64,000 nucleotides of DNA from Anaerozeibacter quisquiliarum (GTDB lineage: Bacteria; Bacillota; Clostridia; Christensenellales; Aristaeellaceae): NCBI GenBank assembly GCA_051162045.1, contig JBISDI010000015.1; one strand, given 5' to 3'. Both the position numbers and the translations under genes were made by a program. Below, one piece after another: positions 30,206 through 37,505 of the stretch. Numbering within the stretch: the first letter of the stretch is position 1; each line of letters opens with the position of its first letter. A model generated the notes under the pieces. The model was not told the DNA's origin, searched no databases, and worked only from the letters and a program-made list of their open reading frames with translations.

Positions 30206-31993
30206 TCACTCCACCCGATCGAGCACACCGTACGCGCGCTCGAGCGAGGCGTACAGCCCGTCCAAGTTGAGCAGTTCCTCGCGCGTGCCCTGCTCCTCGA
30301 TGCCTCGCTCGGTCAGCACCAGGATGCGGTCGGCGTTGCGGATCGTGGTCAACCGGTGCGCGATCGTGAAGGTGGTGCGCCCGGCCATCAGCGCCTCAAG
30401 CGAGCGCTGCACGAGCAGCTCGCTCTCGTTGTCGAGCGCGCTCGTCGCCTCGTCCAGGATCAGCACCGGCGGGTTCTTCAGGAACACGCGCGCAATCGCG
30501 ACGCGCTGCTTCTGTCCGCCCGACAGCTTGACCCCGCGCTCGCCCACGAAGGTGTCATATCCATCGCTCAGCTGCTCGATGAACTCATGCGCACCGGCCA
30601 TCCGGGCGGCCCTGACCACATCCGCCTGGCTCGCGCCCGGCCGACCGTACTCGATGTTGTCGCGGATGCTGCCCGCAAACAAGTATACGTCCTGCTGCAC
30701 CATGCCGATGTTTGCGCGTAGCGACTTAAGCGTGATGTTCTTCGTATCCACCCCGTCGAGCAGGATCCGCCCGCCGGTCGCCTCGTACAGCCGCGGGATC
30801 AGGTTGGTCAGCGTGGTTTTACCGCCGCCCGACGGGCCGACCAGCGCCACCGTCTGCCCCGCCGACATGTGCAGGTTGATGCCTGTCAGCACATTGCCGC
30901 TCGAGCCGCCATAGCTGAAGCTGACGTCTTCGAATGTGATATCGCCGCGCACATGCTCGATCGGCTTCGCGCCCGGCGTATCGTGGATGGCGACTTCCTC
31001 GTCCATCACCTCGAAGAAGCGCTCGAGCCCGGTCACGCCGCGCTGGAACTGCTCGGTGAACTCCACGACGCGCCGCACGGAGCTGAGCAGCATCGCGACG
31101 TACATCAGATACGCTACGAGGTCGGCCGGCGTAATGCGACCCAGGCGCATCGACAGCGCCCCCAGCACCAGCACCAGCAGGTACATCAGCCCGTCGAACA
31201 GCCTGACCGTGGCGTGGAACCAGGACATCCACTTGTACATCGCGCGCTTGATCCGCAAAAAGCCGCCGTTGCCGCGCTCGAACTTTTCCTCCTCGATCCC
31301 CTCGTTGCCGAACGCCTTGACCACCCGGATGCCCAGCAGGCTGTCCTCCACCTGGGCGTTCAGATCGCCCAACTGCGCGCGCGAGGCGCGGAACGATTCG
31401 CGCATCTTGCGGTTGAAGCGCGACAGGCTCAAAATCATCAGCGGGATCGCTGCGTATACGACCAGCGTCAGCAAAGCGTCGACCGACATCAAGATGCCGA
31501 ACGATACCCCGATCTTGATCGCCGCCACGAAGAATTCTTCGGGGCAGTGGTGCGCGAACTCGGTGACCTCGTTGAGGTCGGTGGTGATGCGCGACATCAA
31601 CTGGCCCACCTTGGCGTTGTCGTAGTAGCCCAGCGACAGCTCCTGCAGATGGCCAAACAGTTCCCGGCGCAGGTCGGTTTCAATCCGCGCGCCCATCACG
31701 TGGCCCTGGTTCATCTGGTAGTAATACGCCAAGGTGTCGATCAGCCGCAGCGTTAGGTACAGCGTCCCAATTTGAACGATGCGCGTGACCGTCAGCGACG
31801 CGGGGTCGTTCATACCCGCGTCGGTCACGTAGCGCGCGATCAGGGGCAGCGCGATCTCGCACACGCTGGTCAGCGCGGCACAGAACAAATCGAGCGCCAA
31901 GATCCCCACATATGGCTTAAAGTAGGGCGCGAACCGCCGCGTCAGCTCAAACGTGCGCCCCACATTGCGTTTTTTCCCTCTGTCAGCCCGCAT
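30206..31993 (-). CDS. ABC exporter, fused membrane and ATPase domains
   Basis: 595 residues: six transmembrane helices (about 25-330) followed by one ATPase domain with Walker A GPSGGGKTT, Q-loop near GMVQQDVYLF, signature LSGGQKQR and Walker B VLILDEATSALD. It works as a dimer. The family (MsbA/LmrA type) exports lipids, drugs or peptides; the substrate is not evident. GGAGT lies 6 bases before ATG 31993. It is alone rather than in the usual pair of half-transporters. Co-directional with the lipid-like GT2/CrtO genes downstream, so lipid export is a possibility. Confidence 0.92.
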   Translation of the reverse strand: MRADRGKKRNVGRTFELTRRFAPYFKPYVGILALDLFCAALTSVCEIALPLIARYVTDAGMNDPASLTVTRIVQIGTLYLTLRLIDTLAYYYQMNQGHVMGARIETDLRRELFGHLQELSLGYYDNAKVGQLMSRITTDLNEVTEFAHHCPEEFFVAAIKIGVSFGILMSVDALLTLVVYAAIPLMILSLSRFNRKMRESFRASRAQLGDLNAQVEDSLLGIRVVKAFGNEGIEEEKFERGNGGFLRIKRAMYKWMSWFHATVRLFDGLMYLLVLVLGALSMRLGRITPADLVAYLMYVAMLLSSVRRVVEFTEQFQRGVTGLERFFEVMDEEVAIHDTPGAKPIEHVRGDITFEDVSFSYGGSSGNVLTGINLHMSAGQTVALVGPSGGGKTTLTNLIPRLYEATGGRILLDGVDTKNITLKSLRANIGMVQQDVYLFAGSIRDNIEYGRPGASQADVVRAARMAGAHEFIEQLSDGYDTFVGERGVKLSGGQKQRVAIARVFLKNPPVLILDEATSALDNESELLVQRSLEALMAGRTTFTIAHRLTTIRNADRILVLTERGIEEQGTREELLNLDGLYASLERAYGVLDRVE

Positions 31994-32031
31994 GTACCGT
32001 ACTCCGAAATTTCATTGGTAGTTAAGGTCGC

Positions 32032-32940
32032 TCAGCCGAGCGTGTTCAGGTACTTGGCGGCCTCCGACGCCGCCACCGCGCCGTCGGACGCCGCCGTCAC
32101 CACCTGCCGGAGCTGCTTCGCGCGCAAATCGCCCGCCACAAACACGCCGGGCACCTGCGTCAGCGTGTCCTCGCCCGCCGGTACGTAGCCGGCCTCGTCC
32201 AGCGTCAACTGATCTTTGTAGAGCGTCGAGACCGGCTCGGTACCCACGGCCAGGAAGCAGCCGGCGCACTCGAGCGACGAAGCCGGAGCGCCGACCGTCG
32301 AGTTCAGGTTGAGCTTGAGCCCACCTTCGGCCTCCTCCATCGAGCTGACCACGTGGTTCCAGAGCACCGTCATCTTGTCGTGCTTGAGCACGCGCCGAAT
32401 CATGGCCTCTTCGGCGCGCAGGCTGTCGCGGCGGTGGATGATCGTGACGTGCTCGCAGATGTTGGCCAGGTACAGCGCGTCCTCGACCGCGGTGCGCCCG
32501 CCGCCGACAATGGCGACGCGCTTGTTTTTGTAGAGTGTGCCGTCACAGGTGGCGCAGTAGGAGACGCCGCGCCCGGTGAGCGCGTCCTCGCCGGGCACAC
32601 CCAGCTTCTTGCGCCGCGCCCCGGTGGCCAGGATCATCGCGCGCGCCTGATAGGTGACCTTGCGCGTAGACACGGTCTTGGCGTTGAGATCGACCGCGCG
32701 CGCCGATTCGTAGCGCACCTCGGCCCCGGCGGCGATCGCCTGCTTCTCCATCTCCATCATGAGCTCGGGCCCGCCGACCTTGAGAAAGCCCGGGTAGTTC
32801 TCCAGCACGTCGGTGGTGGAGGTCTGCCCGCCGATCAGCGTGCCCTCGAGCAGCAGTGTGCTCGCGCCCGCACGCGCGGCGTACAGCGCGGCGGTCAGCC
32901 CGGCCGCGCCGCCGCCCACGATGATTACGTCGTAGTTCAT
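32032..32940 (-). CDS. trxB: Thioredoxin reductase
   Basis: NADPH- and FAD-dependent disulfide reductase, 302 residues. FAD motif GGGAAGLTAALYAARAG, redox-active CATC (SYCATCDG) near residue 133, NADPH motif VGGGRTAVEDALYL, and the C-terminal FAD contact GDLRAKQLRQVVTAASDG. I use ATG 32940, which opens NYDVIIVGGG and is preceded by GGGAGC. recR ends 1 base upstream of it. Confidence 0.94.
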   Translation of the reverse strand: MNYDVIIVGGGAAGLTAALYAARAGASTLLLEGTLIGGQTSTTDVLENYPGFLKVGGPELMMEMEKQAIAAGAEVRYESARAVDLNAKTVSTRKVTYQARAMILATGARRKKLGVPGEDALTGRGVSYCATCDGTLYKNKRVAIVGGGRTAVEDALYLANICEHVTIIHRRDSLRAEEAMIRRVLKHDKMTVLWNHVVSSMEEAEGGLKLNLNSTVGAPASSLECAGCFLAVGTEPVSTLYKDQLTLDEAGYVPAGEDTLTQVPGVFVAGDLRAKQLRQVVTAASDGAVAASEAAKYLNTLG

Positions 32941-32941
32941 G

Positions 32942-33541
32942 TCACAGCTCCCTTCGCCCTTCAAAGGCCTTCGCCAGCGTCACCTCATCGGTATACTCCA
33001 GATCGCCGCCGACCGGTACGCCGTGCGCGATGCGCGTTACGGTGATGCCCATCGGACGGATCAGGCGCGCGATGTAAGAAGCGGTGGCCTCGCCCTCGAT
33101 GTCGGGGTTGGTGGCCAGCACCACTTCCTTGACCGCGCCGTCCGAAAGCCTGGCCATCAGCTCGCGTATGCGGATGTCGTCGGGCCCCACGCCGTCCATC
33201 GGCGAGATCACGCCGTGCAGCACGTGGTAGGCGCCCCGGTAGTCGCGCATGCGCTCCATGGCGGCCACGTCGCGCGGATCGCGCACCACGCACAGGATCG
33301 ACGCGTCGCGCGCCGGGTCGGCACACAGCGCGCAGGGATCCCTGTCGGTATAGTTGCCGCAGACCGGGCAAAAATGAACGTTCTTCTTGCCGTTGTAGAT
33401 CGCCCCGGCGAGTTCCCGCACCTGCTCCTCATTCAGCGACACGATGTAATAGGCCAACCGCTGCGCCGTCTTCTGCCCGATACCGGGCAGCTTCGAGAGC
33501 TGGTTGACCATTTTTTGTATCGGCTCGATACCGCCGCCCAT
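32942..33541 (-). CDS. recR: Recombination mediator RecR
   Basis: RecFOR pathway protein that loads RecA on gapped DNA. Helix-hairpin-helix LSKLPGIGQKTAQRLA, a four-Cys zinc finger CPVC...CALC near 57-72, and a Toprim domain (VVRDPRDVAAMER, ATNPDIEGEAT). 199 residues with ATG at 33541, which shares bases with the ybaB stop (TGATG). Confidence 0.95.
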   Translation of the reverse strand: MGGGIEPIQKMVNQLSKLPGIGQKTAQRLAYYIVSLNEEQVRELAGAIYNGKKNVHFCPVCGNYTDRDPCALCADPARDASILCVVRDPRDVAAMERMRDYRGAYHVLHGVISPMDGVGPDDIRIRELMARLSDGAVKEVVLATNPDIEGEATASYIARLIRPMGITVTRIAHGVPVGGDLEYTDEVTLAKAFEGRREL

Positions 33542-33888
33542 CAAAACAGCCCCGGCATGCTCATCCCGCCGGTCACCTTGCCCATTTCGCGCTCGACGGT
33601 CTCGGTCGCCTGGCGCATGGCCTCGTTGATCGCCGCCAGCACCAGATCCTGCAGCATTTCGACGTCGTCCGGGTCGACCGCCTCGGGCTTGATGGCAAGG
33701 CTTAGCAGCTCCCGCTTGCCGTTTACCTTGACATTCACCATGCCGCCGCCCGACGAGGCTTCAAACTCGCGCGCGTCCAGCTCCGCCTGCAGCTTTTCCA
33801 TGTTCTGCTGGAGCTTCTGCGCCTGGCGCGCCAACTGCTGCATCTGCGCGCCGCCCATCATGCCGGGGAATCCGCCGCCCCTCGCCAT
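33541..33888 (-). CDS. ybaB: YbaB/EbfC family nucleoid-associated protein
   Basis: 115 residues; a dimeric DNA-binding protein of the nucleoid. The N-terminal part is Met/Gln/Gly-rich (GMMGGAQMQQLARQAQKLQQ), then the conserved GGGMVNVKVNGKRELLSL and a C-terminal helix with the PDDVEMLQDLVLAAINEA pattern. Pairing with recR is universal in Firmicutes; the usual upstream dnaX is absent here and a CD1247-like gene takes its place. Confidence 0.94.
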   Translation of the reverse strand: MARGGGFPGMMGGAQMQQLARQAQKLQQNMEKLQAELDAREFEASSGGGMVNVKVNGKRELLSLAIKPEAVDPDDVEMLQDLVLAAINEAMRQATETVEREMGKVTGGMSMPGLF

Positions 33889-33906
33889 ATCGCATCCTCC
33901 TGACCG

Positions 33907-34449
33907 CTATTCGTCGTCGTCCTCATCCTCGCCCGTGGCCTCGGCGACCGGCACGTTCTGGCAGTTCATCTCGACCGCCTTGACGCGCTTGCCGCAGTGG
34001 GGGCAGATGAACAGCTGATCCTCATTGTAGCCCACGTCCACGCTGAACATGCCGCCGCACTCCGAGCACAGGCAGCCGGCGTACATGCCGAGCGCGTCGT
34101 CGTCCTCGCCGTCCTCTCCATCCTCGCTGTCCTCGAGGTACAACTGGGGGACGTCGTCATCGTCGTCATCGTCGTCGTCATCGTCGTCGAATCCGGCGAA
34201 GTCGTCGTCCTCGTCGTCCTCGTCGTCTTCCTCGGCGCGCAGTTCCAGCGCCTCGAGGTCGTCGTCGATGCACTCGACGTAGTCGCTCAGTTCCTCGTAG
34301 GCCTCGTCCAGCGCGTCGATCTTCTCGCTGACCTCGCCCAGCACCGCGATGATCTGGCTGAGCAGCTTGCCCTCGTTGGTCGTCTCATCCAGCTTCATAC
34401 CCTCCGCCAGGCCCCGCAAGTAAGAAACTTTGTCGCTCAAACCGCTCAT
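33907..34449 (-). CDS. CD1247-like acidic protein with zinc ribbon
   Basis: 180 residues in three parts. The N-terminal helical domain (1-75: LSDKVSYLRGLAEGMKLDE, ending YVECIDDDLEALEL) matches the clostridial CD1247 N-terminal domain. The middle is extremely acidic, including a run of twelve consecutive aspartates at about 88-99. The C-terminal zinc ribbon has CSECG and CPHCG. Function unknown; the acidic tract could mimic nucleic acid or contact basic proteins. It is followed by ybaB 18 bases later. Confidence 0.85.
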   Translation of the reverse strand: MSGLSDKVSYLRGLAEGMKLDETTNEGKLLSQIIAVLGEVSEKIDALDEAYEELSDYVECIDDDLEALELRAEEDDEDDEDDDFAGFDDDDDDDDDDDDVPQLYLEDSEDGEDGEDDDALGMYAGCLCSECGGMFSVDVGYNEDQLFICPHCGKRVKAVEMNCQNVPVAEATGEDEDDDE

Positions 34450-34483
34450 GATTGAATCCTCCTGAAAATAGTTGGGAAGCGTT

Positions 34484-34622
34484 GGTCTGCTCGGACGTCG
34501 GTTGGCGAGGGAACTTTTCGTCCGGTCGCCCCTGTGAAACCCGCAGGCGTGGCGGCGCTACGTCAAGGGTTGAACAGGGACGGGCGGGCGGAAAAGCACC
34601 CGCCAGACGGCGTCAGAATAGG
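34484..34622. mobile_element. Diverged foldback MITE, copy A
   Basis: Intergenic element in the 34450-34634 gap. It aligns along its length with the element at 42397-42562: shared blocks include TTTTCGTC, a central GGCG-GCGCTACGTC and GCGGAAAAGCA / GGCGAAAAGGCA near the right end. The arms TCTGCTCGGACG...GGTTGGCG and CGCCAGACGGCGTCAGAA are imperfect inverted repeats. Too short to encode a transposase. Confidence 0.65.
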
Positions 34623-34634
34623 CCATCGTTTCCC

Positions 34635-35192
34635 TCAAGCGCGCGACAGGTATTCGCCGTTGCGCGTGTCGATTTGCAGCCGGTCGCCGATCTCGATGAA
34701 CAGCGGCACCTGCAGCGTGTAGCCGGTCTCCACGGTGGCCGGCTTGGTGGTGTTGGAGGCGGTGTCGCCCTTGAAGCCGGGCTCGGTGTGGATCACCTCG
34801 AGCTCGACGAAGTTGGGCGCGGCCACCGAGAACGGCAAGCCTTTGAAAAAGCGGATCGTCACATTGGTGTTCTCCTTGACGAAGGGCTTGGCGTCCTCGA
34901 ACTGCTCCTCGGTCAGCATCAGGTCGTCGAAGGTCTCCAGGTCCATGAAGTGGTACATGTCGCCGTCGGAGTAGGTATACTGCATCTCCTTGGTCTCGAT
35001 CATGGCCTTGGGCATCTTGTCGGTGGGATTGAAGGTGCGCTCGAGCACCGCGCCGGTCATGATGTTCTTGATCTTGGTGCGCACGAATGCCGCGCCCTTG
35101 CCCGGCTTGACGTGCTGGAAGTCCACGATCGTCCACACACCGTTGTCCCACTCCACCGTAATGCCCTTGCGAAAATCTCCTGCCGTAATCAT
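34635..35192 (-). CDS. efp: Translation elongation factor P
   Basis: Relieves ribosome stalling at polyproline. 185 residues, three OB-like domains. The modified tip loop HVKPGKG places Lys at position 32, the residue that carries 5-aminopentanol in Bacillus or beta-lysine in others. ATG 35192 with GGAGG 8 bases upstream. Encoded 14 bases after the M24 peptidase, the common pepP-efp arrangement. Confidence 0.96.
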   Translation of the reverse strand: MITAGDFRKGITVEWDNGVWTIVDFQHVKPGKGAAFVRTKIKNIMTGAVLERTFNPTDKMPKAMIETKEMQYTYSDGDMYHFMDLETFDDLMLTEEQFEDAKPFVKENTNVTIRFFKGLPFSVAAPNFVELEVIHTEPGFKGDTASNTTKPATVETGYTLQVPLFIEIGDRLQIDTRNGEYLSRA

Positions 35193-35206
35193 GGGCCGTC
35201 CTCCTC

Positions 35207-36274
35207 TTACAAAATAATCAGGCGCTTGGGGGATTTGATCGGATCGATGCAGCCATCCTCGGTGACGAATACAGTATCCTCGATCCGGCATCCGCCCAAG
35301 CCTTCGATGTATACGCCCGGTTCCACCGTCACCACATGGCCCGCTTCGAGCACGTCGCTTGACGCTTGCGACAGCCGCGGCGACTCGTGGATTTGCAGCC
35401 CCACGCCATGCCCAAGGCTGTGCCCGAACGCGCCCGGGTAGCGCGCGTCGAGCATTTTGCGCGCGATGCCGTCGAGCGTCCGGCCCTTCGCTCCCGCCAC
35501 AACCGCCCGGAGCGCCGCCTCGTGCGCCTCGAGCACCGCGTCGTAGAGCTCGACGAGCCTTGCTTCCGGCCGCCCGATCGCGACGGTGCGCGTCATGTCG
35601 GAGCAATAGCCGTCGATGCGCGCGCCGAAGTCGAGCGTGAGCAGCTCGCCCTTCGAAAGCACATGATCCGACGGCGTCGCGTGCGGCAGCGAGCCGTTCA
35701 CGCCCGCCGCGGCAATCGTGTCGAACGCCGGCCCCTCTGAGCCCAACCGGCGCATCCGCTCGTCGAGCTCGATCGCCACCTCGCGCTCGGTCATGCCGAG
35801 GGCGATGGTGGACAGCAGTTGCTCGAACGCCTGATCGGCGATGGCGCACGCGCGCGCGATCGAATCGAGTTCCGTTTGATCCTTGACGCGGCGCAGCCCC
35901 TCGATCAGCGGGCCCATGGGCTTGACGGCAACGCCGAACAGCGCGCTTTGCAGCGCCTCGAACGCGCTCACGGTCATGTAGTCGGCCTCGAAGGCCAGCG
36001 TGCGCGCATCCGCCTCGCGCATCAGCTCGGCCACCCAGGCGGGCGGCTTCTTCTGATCGGAGGTGCGTACGCAGCAGCAACCGGGCGCTTGGCGCGCGGC
36101 TTGCTCCACGTAGCGAAAATCGGTCAGGATCGTGGGCTGCATGCCGACCGTCAGCAGCATGCCCTCGCCCGTATAGCCGGTCAGGTACCGGATGTTCTCC
36201 GGCCTTGCGATCAGCGCCGCCTCGTGCCCCTGCGCAGCCAGCGCCAGCGCAAACCGCTTCAATCTGTCGTTCAT
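35207..36274 (-). CDS. Xaa-Pro aminopeptidase (M24B)
   Basis: 355 residues. Creatinase-like N-terminal domain, then the pita-bread fold with the dinuclear metal ligands: first Asp in TLDFGARIDG, second in YCSDMTRT, His in SLGHGVGLQIHE, Glu in VEPGVYIEG and Glu in CRIEDTVFVTEDG. It removes N-terminal residues preceding proline. Starts at ATG 36274 with GGTGGGGG upstream. Operon with efp; the proline link between them is a known pattern. Confidence 0.93.
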   Translation of the reverse strand: MNDRLKRFALALAAQGHEAALIARPENIRYLTGYTGEGMLLTVGMQPTILTDFRYVEQAARQAPGCCCVRTSDQKKPPAWVAELMREADARTLAFEADYMTVSAFEALQSALFGVAVKPMGPLIEGLRRVKDQTELDSIARACAIADQAFEQLLSTIALGMTEREVAIELDERMRRLGSEGPAFDTIAAAGVNGSLPHATPSDHVLSKGELLTLDFGARIDGYCSDMTRTVAIGRPEARLVELYDAVLEAHEAALRAVVAGAKGRTLDGIARKMLDARYPGAFGHSLGHGVGLQIHESPRLSQASSDVLEAGHVVTVEPGVYIEGLGGCRIEDTVFVTEDGCIDPIKSPKRLIIL

Positions 36275-36304
36275 TAATATCCCCCACCTACAAGCATCCA
36301 AACA

Positions 36305-36334
36305 ATTATAGCACGCGATACCCGAAAATGCCAG
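36305..36334 (-). promoter_or_regulatory. Promoter of the M24 peptidase-efp operon
   Basis: TATAAT (36305-36310) with CTGGCA 18 bases upstream (36329-36334) on the minus strand. Confidence 0.65.
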
Positions 36335-36353
36335 AGAAGATTGTGAAAACGGG

Positions 36354-36387
36354 TCACGCGCATCTGGCTGCGGCCACATGCGCGTGA
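36354..36387 (-). terminator. Terminator after the iron-type ABC importer
   Basis: TCACGCGCAT and its exact complement, 10 base pairs with a 14-base loop, 29 bases after the ATPase stop. In the minus direction it is followed by CCCGTTTTC. A modest rho-independent terminator separating the importer from the peptidase operon. Confidence 0.6.
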
Positions 36388-36415
36388 ATAAGGGAACGGG
36401 GCCGCCAGGCGCCGG

Positions 36416-37495
36416 TCAAATCACATGCACGTCGTGCAGGCCGAAATCGAGGCAGGCCTCTTCCCCGACCTCGAACACGCGTCGGCCGACCGGGTAGTTG
36501 TCGGCGATGCGCAGCAGCGTGTCGCCGACTGTGACGTGGTAGCTCTGGTAAGAGCCCATGAAGCAGCTGAGCACCACCTTACAGGGCACCGCGCCCGACT
36601 CGCGCACCTGCGCGGCCTCGGGGCGCAGCATCAGCGTGGCATCCTGGCCGACCGCGAGGCCCGACTTGGGCGCGGCGACCGGCACCTTGACGCCCTGCAC
36701 CTCCACGGTTACGACGCCTTGGGAGACATCGGCCACCCGCCCGCGCAGGAAGTTGGCCTCGCCGATGAAGTCGGCCACAAACTCGCTGATCGGATGGTAG
36801 TAGATTTCGCGCGGCGTACCCGCCTGCGCGATCACGCCCCTGTTCATGATGATGATCCGGTCGGAGATTGACATGGCCTCCGACTGGTCGTGCGTCACGT
36901 AGATCGCCGTGATCCCGAACTGCTGCTGTATGCGCCGGATTTCGGTGCGCATGTAGACGCGCAGTTTCGCGTCGAGGTTGCTGAGCGGTTCGTCGAACAG
37001 CAGCACGCCCGGCTCCACGATCAGCGCGCGCGCCAGCGCCACCCGCTGCTGCTGACCACCCGACATCTGGTTGGTGTAGCGGTTTTCCATGCCGGACAGG
37101 CCTACCAAGTCGAGCATCGCGGTCACCTTGCGCTCGATCTCATCGCGCGGCACCTTGCGCAGTTTGAGCCCGTAGGCCACGTTGTCGAAGATGTTCATAT
37201 GCGGGAACAGCGCGTAACTCTGGAACACCATCGCCGTGTCGCGCTTGTTGGGCGTGAGCGCGTTGATCGCCTCCCCGCCCAGGTAGATTTCGCCCTCGTC
37301 GGGGCTTTCAAACCCGGCGATCATCCGAAGTGTCGTGGTCTTGCCGCAGCCCGACGGGCCGAGCAGCGTCACGAACTCGCCCGGCTCGATCGTGAGATCG
37401 ACCGCGTCCACGGCCTTGAACTGTTTGTGGGTCTTCGGATCCAGATAGATCTTGCTGACGCGCTCGAGGCGCACGCCCTTTTTCGATTGCATCAT
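36416..37495 (-). CDS. ABC importer ATPase (FbpC/PotA-like)
   Basis: 359 residues. ATPase domain with Walker A GPSGCGKTT, signature MSGGQQQR and Walker B LLFDEPLSNLD, then a C-terminal TOBE regulatory domain (about 240-359). Energises the permease and binding protein encoded upstream. ATG 37495 is preceded by AAGGAG 5 bases earlier. Last gene of the three-gene importer operon. Confidence 0.9.
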   Translation of the reverse strand: MMQSKKGVRLERVSKIYLDPKTHKQFKAVDAVDLTIEPGEFVTLLGPSGCGKTTTLRMIAGFESPDEGEIYLGGEAINALTPNKRDTAMVFQSYALFPHMNIFDNVAYGLKLRKVPRDEIERKVTAMLDLVGLSGMENRYTNQMSGGQQQRVALARALIVEPGVLLFDEPLSNLDAKLRVYMRTEIRRIQQQFGITAIYVTHDQSEAMSISDRIIIMNRGVIAQAGTPREIYYHPISEFVADFIGEANFLRGRVADVSQGVVTVEVQGVKVPVAAPKSGLAVGQDATLMLRPEAAQVRESGAVPCKVVLSCFMGSYQSYHVTVGDTLLRIADNYPVGRRVFEVGEEACLDFGLHDVHVI

Positions 37496-37505
37496 ACTCA
37501 CTCCT

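Noticed and set aside
34149..34200. Microsatellite in the CD1247-like gene
   Set aside because: The GTC/ATC-rich stretch simply encodes the Asp run within an intact reading frame; copy variation is possible but not shown here.
36388..36415. Separate regulatory element between terminator and ATPase stop
   Set aside because: Only 28 bases with no symmetry or motif beyond GC-rich sequence.
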